Shown here piece by piece: positions 16,875 through 23,958 of a DNA stretch of 32,811 nucleotides. The notes under the pieces are model-generated. The model ran no database searches and was not told where the DNA came from. It worked only from the letters and a program-made list of their open reading frames with translations. Made by a program: the position numbers and the translations under genes. Source of the DNA: Bifidobacteriaceae bacterium (GTDB lineage Bacteria > Actinomycetota > Actinomycetes > Actinomycetales > WQXJ01); the NCBI GenBank assembly GCA_031268215.1, contig JAIRXP010000107.1, positions 1 through 32,811 on the forward strand, given 5' to 3'. Positions within the stretch are counted from its first letter, which is position 1; each line of letters starts with the position of its first letter.

Positions 16875-16970
16875 ATGAGGTGTGAAGCGGCCGTGCGATG
16901 GGGCTCACTCACCGGCGCGACCCTATTGAGTCCCGTTTGGCGACACCGCCAGACGGCTTCGCCAATTTGA
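16875..16970 (+). CDS. Possible 31-codon leader peptide ahead of the TrpX-type lipoprotein
   Basis: ATG at 16875 opens a 31-residue frame that ends at TGA 16968-16970, where it touches the ribosome binding site of the transporter lipoprotein. It holds two Trp codons (16899 and 16938). The second lies inside the 5' arm of the hairpin at 16933-16956, the position expected for ribosome-stalling attenuation. A weak GAAGTGG lies about 8 bases before the ATG. Trp is not clustered, as it is in classical trp leaders, so this may be chance. Confidence 0.22.
   Translation: MRCEAAVRWGSLTGATLLSPVWRHRQTASPI
16933..16965 (+). promoter_or_regulatory. Two mutually exclusive hairpins before the transporter operon
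   Basis: CCGTTTGGCG (16933-16942) pairs with CGCCAGACGG (16947-16956) in a 10-bp stem with one G-T pair and a four-base loop. TTGGCGA (16937-16943) can instead pair perfectly with TCGCCAA (16959-16965). The two foldings share bases, so only one can form. The ribosome binding site GAGAGG (16969-16974) starts a few bases later. This is the layout of an attenuator or translational switch, though neither hairpin is followed by a T tract. Confidence 0.4.
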
Positions 16971-16986
16971 GAGGTTAAGTAGAACA

Positions 16987-17988
16987 GTGAGAATCCGCTC
17001 TCATGCCGTTGGCCTAGTCGCCGCGGCAGCCATTGCCGCGCTGACGCTGAGCGCCTGCGGCACCAAAGATGAAAAAGATGAACCCGCCGGGGATGATGGT
17101 TACCAGATCGCCATCACCCAGTTCCTGGCCCACCCTTCGCTCGACCTGATCACTCAGGGGTTCAAGGACGGCCTGAAAGACAAGGGCGTCAAGGTTGAGT
17201 ACACCTACGATGACGCCCAGGGTGACCAGGCCAATACGACAACTATCGCGGGGAAGTACGCCGCCGATCCGGACCTCGACCTGATTCTGGCTGTCGCCAC
17301 GCCATCGGCCCAGGCGGTCGTCAACAAGATCGAGGACCGCCCGGTGCTGTTCGCGGGGGTGACCGATCCGGTTGATGCCGGGCTAGTGCCCTCTTGGGAG
17401 CCGTCCGGAACCAACGTGACCGGTACGTCCGATCTGAACCCGGAGGGCCATCCGGCCGCCCTGATGCAAGAGATCATGGGGAAGGACAACGTCAAGACGA
17501 TTGGTTTCCTCTATTCGCTGGGAGAGAAGAACTCGGTGGTCCAGCTCGATCTGCTGAGGAAAGAGGCGGAACCACTCGGGATCACGGTCAAAGAGTCGGG
17601 GATCGCCAACTCGTCCGAACTGACGGCCGGTGCCCAGGCGTTGGCGGATGTGGACGCCATCTTCGTGGGCACGGATAACACCGTCGTGGGTGGGATCGAG
17701 CAAGTCGTGGCCTTTGGCCAGGAGAACAAGATTCCGCTGTTCGTGGCGGATTCGTCTTCGGTTGAGCGTGGTGGCGCGGCCGCCCGCGGGATTGACTACT
17801 ACGAGCTGGGCAAACGTGCCGCGGACCAGGCTTATGACATCCTGGTCAAGGGCACCAAGCCGGGCAAGATCGCGTCTTTGCAGGTGACGGACACTGAGGT
17901 GATTGTCAACCTGCCGGCCGCGGAAGCGTACGGTCTGACCATCCCGGATTCTGTTTTGGCCGATGCCGTAGAGGTCAGTACCGACTGA
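16987..17988 (+). CDS. ABC transporter substrate-binding lipoprotein, TrpX-like
   Basis: The product has 333 residues. A lipoprotein signal peptide ends in LTLSAC with the lipidated Cys at 24. The mature part follows the ABC_sub_bind (TrpX) family pattern: ITQFLAHPSLDLITQGFKDGL near the start, LAVATPSAQAV, PVLFAGVTDPVDAGLV, then IFVGTDNTVVGGIEQV and GIDYYELGKRAADQAYDIL. Streptococcal TrpX binds aromatic amino acids; the ligand here is inferred only by family. GTG at 16987 is preceded by GAGAGG at a 12-base spacing. The permease and ATPase genes follow. A strong hairpin in the gap after this gene may let the binding protein be made in excess over the membrane parts. Confidence 0.92.
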   Translation: MRIRSHAVGLVAAAAIAALTLSACGTKDEKDEPAGDDGYQIAITQFLAHPSLDLITQGFKDGLKDKGVKVEYTYDDAQGDQANTTTIAGKYAADPDLDLILAVATPSAQAVVNKIEDRPVLFAGVTDPVDAGLVPSWEPSGTNVTGTSDLNPEGHPAALMQEIMGKDNVKTIGFLYSLGEKNSVVQLDLLRKEAEPLGITVKESGIANSSELTAGAQALADVDAIFVGTDNTVVGGIEQVVAFGQENKIPLFVADSSSVERGGAAARGIDYYELGKRAADQAYDILVKGTKPGKIASLQVTDTEVIVNLPAAEAYGLTIPDSVLADAVEVSTD

Positions 17989-18049
17989 CCCTGGCGTCCG
18001 CACCGGGGCCGGTTGGGCAATCCCAGTGTGCGGCGGCGCGCGAGGCTAC

Positions 18050-18088
18050 ACCGGCTTGGGCACTGTTTTGGACGGCGCCCAGGCCGGT
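18050..18088 (+). promoter_or_regulatory. Strong intercistronic hairpin
   Basis: The arms 18050-18061 (ACCGGCTTGGGC) and 18077-18088 (GCCCAGGCCGGT) form a 12-bp stem with one G-T pair and a 15-base loop, in the 155-base gap between the binding-protein and permease genes. No T tract follows, so full termination is unlikely. Such hairpins after binding-protein genes commonly protect the upstream mRNA end or lower downstream expression. Confidence 0.5.
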
Positions 18089-18143
18089 TAGGCTGTGACA
18101 GCCAGAGATCGAAGCCGCCCCCCAACTAACTAGGAAGGCACCA

Positions 18144-19316
18144 GTGGAAGCCGCTATAGGACAGGGCCTGATCTTCGCTTTAATGGCGTTGGGCGTGTTC
18201 TTGACTTACCGCATCCTCAACTTCGCGGACCTAACGGTGGACGGTTCGTTCACCACCGGCGGCGGGACCGCCGCGATCCTGATCTACAACGGCGCGGATC
18301 CTTATCTGGCCACCGCCGCGGGTTTTGGGGCCGGGGCGGTGGCGGGGTTGATCACTGGGCTGTTGCATACGAAGCTGAAGATTGACCCGTTGCTGGCCTC
18401 GATCCTGACCATGATTGGGCTGTATTCAATCAACCTGAGGATCATGGGCGGGCCCAACGTGGGCCTGAATATGCGCAACGGTGAACGAATCATCACAGTG
18501 TTCACCCCATTGAAGCAGGCCAAGCTGATGTCTTCGTGGGAGATCGTGGCGATCCTGGCGGCCGTGGCTTTGGTTTTCACCGCGGCCATAGTGTGGTTCT
18601 TGGCCACCAATTTTGGCTTGGCGACTCAAGCGACCGGGGACAATCCGCAGATGGCGTTGGCGGGCGGGATCTCCACTGACTGGACCAAGATCGTCACTTT
18701 GATGATCTCCAACGGGCTGGTGGGCCTGTCTGGTGCCGTCTATTCGCAGTTCCAGGGCTACGCGGATGCCCAGATGGGCATTGGCCTGATCTTGGTGGGT
18801 CTGGCCTCGGTGATCGTGGGCAACGCGATCCTGGGGACCCGGTACATGGCGTTGGCGGTAGCCGGCGTGGTGGTTGGTTCGGTGGTCTACCGCCTGGTGC
18901 TGTATTACGCCATCTATTGGGAAATCGCTGAGGCGGGAGACATGAAGCTGATTTCCGCTGTGCTGGTGGTGATCGCCCTAGTGATTTCGCAAAGCGAGAC
19001 TATTCGTGGTTGGGTGAACAAGATCTCGCCCTTCAAGTCGCCGGTGATTCCCGAACCATTGACGGCTCCGGATCTGAAGGCCGAACCGGCGGAAGGGCCA
19101 ACGCCGGCCGATCCGGGCCTGGCCAAGTCAGGCGCAGGCAAGTTACGCTGGGCCAAGTTAGACTGGGCCAGGCTAAGCACGGCCAGGCTAAGCACGGCCA
19201 AGCTACGCACAGCCAAGCGACGCAGGCCAAGACGAGACCTAACCACATTAGACGCGGCCGAGCAGCCAAGCCCAGCCGAGGCAAAACCGGCGTCTGAAGC
19301 GGGCGAGGAGGCCTGA
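18144..19316 (+). CDS. ABC transporter permease, TrpY-like, with a repetitive basic C-terminal extension
   Basis: The product has 390 residues. Residues about 1-285 are a membrane domain of roughly eight helices with the family pattern QGLIFALMALGVFLTYRIL, FADLTVDGSF and GDNPQMALAGG, as in BPD_transp_2/TrpY permeases. It would form the channel for the TrpX-type binding protein. About 100 residues after the last helix are unusual: an Ala/Pro/Glu linker, then five-residue repeats AKLRW, AKLDW, ARLST, ARLST, AKLRT (about 334-358), a basic RRRPRR run, and an acidic Ala-rich tail. TrpY-type permeases normally end near 290-300 residues. The GTG start at 18144 has a good AGGAAGG ribosome binding site. 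The ATPase gene starts 3 bases after the stop. Confidence 0.92.
   Translation: MEAAIGQGLIFALMALGVFLTYRILNFADLTVDGSFTTGGGTAAILIYNGADPYLATAAGFGAGAVAGLITGLLHTKLKIDPLLASILTMIGLYSINLRIMGGPNVGLNMRNGERIITVFTPLKQAKLMSSWEIVAILAAVALVFTAAIVWFLATNFGLATQATGDNPQMALAGGISTDWTKIVTLMISNGLVGLSGAVYSQFQGYADAQMGIGLILVGLASVIVGNAILGTRYMALAVAGVVVGSVVYRLVLYYAIYWEIAEAGDMKLISAVLVVIALVISQSETIRGWVNKISPFKSPVIPEPLTAPDLKAEPAEGPTPADPGLAKSGAGKLRWAKLDWARLSTARLSTAKLRTAKRRRPRRDLTTLDAAEQPSPAEAKPASEAGEEA
19136..19225 (+). repeat. 15-bp tandem repeat inside the permease gene
   Basis: About six 15-bp units encode the AxLxx repeats of the permease tail. Two units, GGCCAGGCTAAGCAC at 19166-19180 and 19181-19195, are identical. The unit at 19196-19210 differs from them by two bases, and the outer units are more diverged. 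Because the unit is a multiple of three, copy-number change by slippage would keep the frame. Confidence 0.85.
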
Positions 19317-19319
19317 ACC

Positions 19320-20108
19320 ATGCTGAATCTGACTGGCGTGGAGAAGACCTTCTTCGCGGGTACCGCCAACGAGAGGCGGGCGCTGCGGAGCATTTCGCTG
19401 CACCTGGCGGAGGGTGATTTTGCCACCATTATCGGGTCGAACGGTGCAGGCAAATCGACGCTGTTGAACGTCATCGCCGGATCGCTGCCCATAGACAAAG
19501 GCAAGATTGAGGTCGGCGAGCGGGACGTGACCAAGCGACCGGCGTACCGGCGTGCCGCACTGCTGGCGCGGGTCTTCCAGGATCCGCAGGCCGGTACGGC
19601 GCCGCACCTGACCATTGAACAGAACATGTCGATCGCTTTGACGCGGGGACGCCGGCGCGGATTGGGGCGGGGAGTGGGCCGCCGTCGGCGGGCCGAATTC
19701 CGGGAGCATCTGGCCGTACTGGGGCTGGGCTTGGAGAATCGGCTGAAGACCAGGGTGGGGATGCTGTCCGGTGGCCAACGGCAGGCATTGTCGCTGCTGA
19801 TGGCCTCTTTCACGGAACCGAAGCTGTTGCTGCTGGATGAGCACACGGCGGCGCTTGATCCGGCCAGGGCGGAACTGGTCACGGAACTGACCGAGAAGGT
19901 GGTCGCTGATTCTCACTTGACGGCCTTGATGGTGACGCACAACATGGCCCAGGCCCTGCGGGTTGGCAACCGGCTCCTGATGATGCATGAAGGCCAGATC
20001 ATCCTGGAACTGAACGCTGCCCAGAAGCGCCGTACCACGGTGGCGGACCTGATGGAGCGGTTCACCTCGGTTAAGGGTCAGATGGCGGACCGCAGTCTGC
20101 TCAGTTGA
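19320..20108 (+). CDS. ABC transporter ATP-binding protein, TrpZ-like
   Basis: This 262-residue nucleotide-binding subunit shows Walker A GSNGAGKST at 39-47, the signature LSGGQRQ at 149-155, Walker B LLLLDEHTAALD with Asp173 and Glu174, and the switch His in MVTHNM. A short basic insert at about 105-125 (GRRRGLGRGVGRRRR) follows the Q-loop region, which is more Arg-rich than usual. It should energise import by the preceding binding protein and permease. The ATG lies 3 bases after the permease stop, so translation is probably coupled. About 60 bases separate its stop from the next gene, nif3, which appears to have its own promoter. Confidence 0.94.
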   Translation: MLNLTGVEKTFFAGTANERRALRSISLHLAEGDFATIIGSNGAGKSTLLNVIAGSLPIDKGKIEVGERDVTKRPAYRRAALLARVFQDPQAGTAPHLTIEQNMSIALTRGRRRGLGRGVGRRRRAEFREHLAVLGLGLENRLKTRVGMLSGGQRQALSLLMASFTEPKLLLLDEHTAALDPARAELVTELTEKVVADSHLTALMVTHNMAQALRVGNRLLMMHEGQIILELNAAQKRRTTVADLMERFTSVKGQMADRSLLS

Positions 20109-20160
20109 CGGCCGGGGCCAGGACGCGGCGGCCAAGACGCCGCGGTGCTTGACGGGCACC

Positions 20161-20166
20161 TACACT
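20161..20166 (+). promoter_or_regulatory. Candidate -10 box for a leaderless nif3 transcript
   Basis: TACACT ends 6 bases before the ATG at 20173. That spacing puts the transcription start at or next to the start codon. No Shine-Dalgarno sequence precedes this ATG, which fits a leaderless mRNA. Confidence 0.45.
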
Positions 20167-20172
20167 GAATTG

Positions 20173-21021
20173 ATGACTGCGACCCTTGCCAGCGCCGTGC
20201 GGGCGCTAGACAACCTTTATCCGCCAGCCCTCAAAGAAGAATGGGACCGCGTGGGCCTGGTCTGTGGCGACCCCAATGCGTCAGTCACCAAGGCGGCGTT
20301 CGCTGTTGACCCAACCGTGGAGGCGGTCCGCCGGGCTCTTGAATGGGGCGCTGATCTGATGGTGGTTCATCACCCCTTGCTGCTGAGGCCGGTTTCCTCA
20401 GTCGCGGCCACGACTTTCAAGGGGGCCATTGTCCATAGCCTGATCAAAGCCAATTGTGCGCTCTATACCGCGCACACCAACGCGGATGCCGCGTGCGGCG
20501 GCGTGGCGGATGCCTTGGCTGGGCTGCTGGGACTGGAACTGACCCGGCCCTTGGTTCCAGACGGGCGGGACCCGCGAGCCGGGATCGGGCGGGTGGGGGA
20601 ATTGCCGGAACCGGCCAGACTGCGGGAGGTCGCTCAGATGTTGGCGGACGGTCTGCCGCCCAACCACCACGGTGTGCGGATCGCCGGACCAGTGGATGCC
20701 CTAGTGCGGAGTGTCGCGGTGGTGGGTGGGTCTGGAGATTCACTGTTTGATGCCGTGCGCCAGGCGGAAGTGGACGTCTATGTGACGGCTGACCTGCGGC
20801 ATCATCCAGCGTTGGAGGCCCGCGAGGAGGCTGAATTCGCCGGTGCTGGGCGGCCTTACTTGCTGGATATGTCGCATTCGGCGTCCGAATGGGGCTGGTT
20901 GGAGCGGGCGGCCGAACAGCTTGGCGCTGAGTTGTCCAGGTCCGGCGCTAGGGTTGAGACCTGGGTAATTCCGGAAGTGGCCGATCCTTGGACGGCCCGT
21001 GCTGAAAGGATAGATGTTTGA
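20173..21021 (+). CDS. Nif3-like dinuclear metal centre protein
   Basis: The product has 282 residues from the ATG; a TTG at 20149 would add eight. The family forms hexameric toroids with two metal ions per subunit. Ligands are visible: His66 and His67 (VVHHPL), His101 and Asp105 (HTNAD), and His235 and Glu239 (DMSHSASEW). Family function is still debated; a GTP cyclohydrolase I type 2 role and other metal-linked roles have been proposed. The stop overlaps the TTG start of the zinc-ribbon gene. The order nif3 - zinc ribbon - RNase H/phosphatase is common in actinobacteria, including mycobacteria. Confidence 0.93.
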   Translation: MTATLASAVRALDNLYPPALKEEWDRVGLVCGDPNASVTKAAFAVDPTVEAVRRALEWGADLMVVHHPLLLRPVSSVAATTFKGAIVHSLIKANCALYTAHTNADAACGGVADALAGLLGLELTRPLVPDGRDPRAGIGRVGELPEPARLREVAQMLADGLPPNHHGVRIAGPVDALVRSVAVVGGSGDSLFDAVRQAEVDVYVTADLRHHPALEAREEAEFAGAGRPYLLDMSHSASEWGWLERAAEQLGAELSRSGARVETWVIPEVADPWTARAERIDV

Positions 21022-21758
21022 AAGCCCCCGCCGCTGACCAGCGACAATTGTTGGTAGTCCAGGCCCATGACACGCAGTTGCACCGGCTCGCCCACCAGCG
21101 GGCGAATTTGCCGCAGGCGGCCAGGCTGGCGCTTGTCCAAGATGAGGAGCAGGTGGCTGGCGAAGAACTGGAGATGGCTAAGGCCAAAGAGGATGATGTC
21201 CGGCGTGAATTGACCCGCGTTGAAGATGAGATAGCGAAGGTCGCCGCCCGCCACAGCCGCGACCGTGAACGGCTTGATTCCGGCGGCGGCATGTCGCGGG
21301 AGCTGCTCTCCTTGCAGCAGGAATTGGGCGCCTTGGAGCGGCGGCGCGATAGTCTCGAAGAAGATGCTCTTGAAGTGATGGAGTTGCTTGATGTGGCCCA
21401 GAAGGCGGTCAGCGGCCTGAAGCAGACCCTGACCCAGTTGGGGGAGCGAAGCCAGGAACTGCGGGCAGAGTTGGATGCTGGTCTAGCGCGGATAGGGCAG
21501 GAGGAGGCGGAAGAGCGGGCAGCCCGTGAGGACGCCATCGCCGGCCTGAATGATGGCCTGGTCAAACTGTATGAACGGCTGCGTGAGCGGTTGGGCGGCG
21601 TTGGGGCTGCGCCGCTGGTGAGACGCCGCTGCGAGGGCTGCGGTATGGATTTGAGTGCGTCGGATCTGAGCGCTCTGGCCGCCATGGCGGAAGACGAGGT
21701 GGCTCGATGTGAGGAGTGTGGGCGCATTTTGGTGCGGGGCGAGGACTGCGGCCTGTGA
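21018..21758 (+). CDS. Coiled-coil protein with C-terminal C4 zinc ribbon
   Basis: The product has 246 residues. Residues about 5-185 are a long Glu/Arg/Leu-rich coiled coil. The tail has a zinc ribbon with CEGCG (Cys205, Cys208) and CEECG (Cys231, Cys234). It is a homologue of the family next to nif3 in mycobacteria; no activity is established. The ribbon may bind nucleic acid, and the neighbouring RNase H supports but does not prove that. The start is TTG at 21018, with AAAGGA 8 bases upstream and the nif3 stop overlapping it. The opening MKAPAADQRQLLVVQAHDT matches the usual family start. Its stop overlaps the next GTG. Confidence 0.92.
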   Translation: MKAPAADQRQLLVVQAHDTQLHRLAHQRANLPQAARLALVQDEEQVAGEELEMAKAKEDDVRRELTRVEDEIAKVAARHSRDRERLDSGGGMSRELLSLQQELGALERRRDSLEEDALEVMELLDVAQKAVSGLKQTLTQLGERSQELRAELDAGLARIGQEEAEERAAREDAIAGLNDGLVKLYERLRERLGGVGAAPLVRRRCEGCGMDLSASDLSALAAMAEDEVARCEECGRILVRGEDCGL

Positions 21759-22996
21759 AGTTGACTGTTGAAGCTGATGGCGGGTCGCGTGGCAATCCGG
21801 GTTTGGCGGCCTTTGGCGCTCTGGTCCGGGAACGCCGGAACGGCCGTGTGCTGGCGGAGCGTGCCGGCTATTTGGGCGAAGCGGTGACTAATAATGTCGC
21901 GGAGTATTCGGGGCTGATCGCGGGGCTCAAGGCGGCCGTGGAGATTGATCCGGAGGCGGAGCTTGAGGTCCGCATGGATTCCAAATTGGTCGTTTCGCAG
22001 ATGGATGGATTGTGGAAGATCAAGAACCCGGACTTGGCGAAGCTGGCGGCGGAGGCCCGTTCGGTGCTGGGGGACCGGGCGGTGAAGTTCATTTGGGTGC
22101 CGCGGGCCCAGAACCAGGCGGCGGACGCCTTGGCGAATGAGGCGATGGACGGCCGCGGCTCGGTGAGCCGGGACTATCCGGTAGAGGACGAGCCGGCGGA
22201 GCGAGACGCGGATGACGGGTCCGGTGCGGGTAGCGTCTGGGGTGTTGCCGGGGAACGGCCGGGCTGGGAGGTTACGGCGCCGGGAATGTCTATGGCCGAT
22301 GCCGTTCGTATAGCCGAGGCGACCACCTCCGGCACCCAGCGTCACCCGGGGAAGGCCGGCCCCATCACGACCATTGTGCTGGTGCGCCATGGCATGTCAA
22401 CGGATACAGACCGGGATGTCTTCGCGGGCGGGATAGTGCCGGGGCCACCGCTTTCGCGGGCCGGGACCTTGCAGGCTCAAGCCGCCGCGGCTGAACTGGT
22501 GCGGATGACGCAAGTGCCGTGGTTTGGGCTGGCCTGGCCGGACTTGCTGTTGTCCTCGCCAACCCAGCGGGCTTTGCAGACAGCGCAGGCTCTTGGCGCG
22601 GCCTTGAGCTTGGAAGTGGAGGTTGACGCGGGCTTCGCGGAGGAGTCGTTTGGCCTTTGGGATGGCATGACCAGGGCGGAGGTTGATGCTCGTTGGCCAG
22701 ATGGGGTGACCAAATGGGCGTATGACGCCCGGTATGTTCCGGAAGGGGGCGAATCACGTCAGGAGGTTGGCGCCCGAGTGAAAGATGCCCTGCAGGCTGT
22801 GGCTCAGGCCAACCGGGGCAAGACGGTGGTGATCGCCGCCCACGCCATGACGACGCGGGCGGCCATTGGGGTAGCTTTGGGGGCGCCGCCGGACGCCTGG
22901 TTTTCTTTCCGTGTGGCGCCAGCCTCGATCAATGTGCTGCGGCTGTGGGACTTGGGCTATACCGAGGTGGTGTGTACCAACCGGACCGCCGGGTAG
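21755..22996 (+). CDS. Bifunctional RNase H (type I) / histidine phosphatase
   Basis: From the GTG at 21755 the product has 413 residues. The RNase H domain at 1-135 has the four acidic residues Asp8 (EADGGSRGNPG), Glu50 (NVAEYSG), Asp75 (RMDSKLV) and Asp124 (NQAADALANEA), and cuts RNA in RNA-DNA hybrids. A variable linker covers about 136-205. The phosphatase domain at about 206-413 has RHG with the phospho-accepting His212 and a second His363 (AAHAMTTRA); the family includes CobC-like alpha-ribazole phosphatases. This fusion is a known actinobacterial arrangement (mycobacterial Rv2228c type). The start overlaps the previous stop. rnpB begins only 11 bases after the stop. Confidence 0.95.
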   Translation: MKLTVEADGGSRGNPGLAAFGALVRERRNGRVLAERAGYLGEAVTNNVAEYSGLIAGLKAAVEIDPEAELEVRMDSKLVVSQMDGLWKIKNPDLAKLAAEARSVLGDRAVKFIWVPRAQNQAADALANEAMDGRGSVSRDYPVEDEPAERDADDGSGAGSVWGVAGERPGWEVTAPGMSMADAVRIAEATTSGTQRHPGKAGPITTIVLVRHGMSTDTDRDVFAGGIVPGPPLSRAGTLQAQAAAAELVRMTQVPWFGLAWPDLLLSSPTQRALQTAQALGAALSLEVEVDAGFAEESFGLWDGMTRAEVDARWPDGVTKWAYDARYVPEGGESRQEVGARVKDALQAVAQANRGKTVVIAAHAMTTRAAIGVALGAPPDAWFSFRVAPASINVLRLWDLGYTEVVCTNRTAG

Positions 22997-23007
22997 GGTG
23001 GTACCCA

Positions 23008-23398
23008 GGATGAGCCGGCTGGACGGCCGCGCCGGGCGCTCTTGCACCTGGCGAGGAAAGTCCGGGCTCCGCAGAGCGGGGTGGTGGGTAACACCCACCC
23101 GGGGTGACCCGCGGGAAAGTGCCACAGAGAATAGACCGCCGCGGTCTTGGGGAACGCGTTCCTTTCTCTCGCGTTCGTTAGGGGAGCGGTAAGGGTGAAA
23201 CGGTGGTGTAAGAGACCACCAGCGTTCGGGGCGACCTGGGCGGCTTGGTAAACCCCACCCGGAGCAAGGCCAGACAGGTGGCGTTTGAGGGCTGCTCGCC
23301 CGAGCCGCCGGGTAGGCCGCTTGAGGCTCACGGCAACGTGGGTCCCAGATGGATGGCCGTCTTCGATGACAGAACCCGGCTTACAGGCCGGCTCATCC
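23008..23398 (+). ncRNA. rnpB: RNase P RNA, bacterial class A
   Basis: This is the catalytic RNA that removes 5' leaders from pre-tRNAs. The conserved 5' core GAGGAAAGTCCGGGC is at 23053-23067. The middle segment with GGGAAAGTGCCACAGAGAA is near 23112-23130, GGTAAGGGTGAAACGGTG lies near 23188-23205, and ACAGAACCCGGCTTA lies at 23369-23383. Helix P1 closes the molecule perfectly: GGATGAGCCGGC (23008-23019) pairs with GCCGGCTCATCC (23387-23398). The length of about 390 bases is typical for actinobacteria. It starts 11 bases after the RNase H gene, so it may be cotranscribed or use a promoter inside that gene. Confidence 0.96.
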
Positions 23399-23699
23399 CC
23401 TCTTTGGCCAGGCGGTCGCGCTTGGGCCGAAGTTGGCCCTGCGGCCTGTTGTCGGCTCATCCTCTTTGTTCCCGTAATACGTCACGCCCGTGGGGCGGGT
23501 CACCTGACGAGCGAGCCGTTGAGACCGTCGTGGCGGCGCCGCTGGACGGGGCGTTGACGCTGTTAGCGGCGGTGGGGCCGCCGGCCTTTGGAGGGCCCCG
23601 GAGCGTTGGGGCTGTCTGCATCAGCTAAGACCACTCGCATCAGTCTGGGTGTTGCGCTTGGCGGGGCTCCATGTTGTGAGTAATAACGCTGGTCAGCAT
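23399..23699. other. Gene-free stretch after rnpB
   Basis: I see no convincing gene here. The one long plus-strand frame begins inside rnpB and has no ribosome binding site. A second copy of the rnpB 3' end motif (CGGCTCATCC plus TCTTTG) lies at 23453-23468. GGGCC/GGCCC near 23424-23439 could form a weak hairpin without a T tract. Confidence 0.5.
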
Positions 23700-23728
23700 T
23701 TGGCAGGCATGGGGTTGGGCGATATACG
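23700..23728 (+). promoter_or_regulatory. Candidate housekeeping sigma promoter
   Basis: TTGGCA at 23700-23705 and TATACG at 23723-23728 are separated by exactly 17 bases. They match the -35 and -10 consensus at five and four of six positions. This is the best-looking promoter in the window. Transcription would start near 23735 and run toward the terminator at 23789-23820 and the SipW operon beyond. Confidence 0.5.
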
Positions 23729-23734
23729 ATCCAA

Positions 23735-23820
23735 CCTGGCGTGTGTCCGTTTGTCCCAGGCGACTGCGCGAGTGCCTAGCCCGGTCAACCGGTCCGCGAC
23801 CTGCCGCGGTCCGGGTTTTT
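23735..23820 (+). ncRNA. Candidate small RNA or attenuated leader
   Basis: The start is the expected initiation point of the promoter at 23700-23728 and the end is the terminator T tract. Within the roughly 86-base transcript, CCTGG (23735-23739) can pair with CCAGG (23756-23760), and CCGGTCAACCGG (23781-23792) can form a small hairpin that competes with the terminator stem. I recognise no known RNA family. It could be an independent small RNA or the prematurely ended leader of the operon starting at 23959. Confidence 0.3.
23789..23820 (+). terminator. Intrinsic terminator
   Basis: CCGG-T-CCGCG (23789-23798) pairs with CGCGG-T-CCGG (23805-23814) around a six-base loop, with one T-T mismatch. 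A G and five T bases follow (23816-23820). It lies 139 bases before the first gene of the SipW operon. Confidence 0.5.
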
Positions 23821-23958
23821 GGCTGCGGTGGCACAACAGCGAATACGACGGGTCCGGGCGAATGACTCGCCGCTCAGTTCAGTATTTCGTAGTGTCGCCG
23901 CCCAAGTGTCCGGTTCGCGGGTCATTGATTTGGCCAGGCCTTTCTTAGGAGGAAGCGA

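Noticed and set aside
19033..19284. Minus-strand frame with repeated Leu-Ala-Trp-Pro, like a small Trp-rich membrane protein
   Set aside because: It is the reverse reading of the 15-bp tandem repeats in the permease tail and has no independent ribosome binding site or neighbour support.
20948..22390. Long minus-strand open frame (480 codons) opposite the zinc-ribbon and RNase H genes
   Set aside because: It is Ser/Arg-rich without domain motifs and lies opposite two well-supported genes; in GC-rich DNA such antisense frames are common.
23245..23628. Open frame of 127 codons after the RNase H gene
   Set aside because: Its first half lies inside rnpB and there is no ribosome binding site; the codon pattern is that of structured RNA rather than protein.
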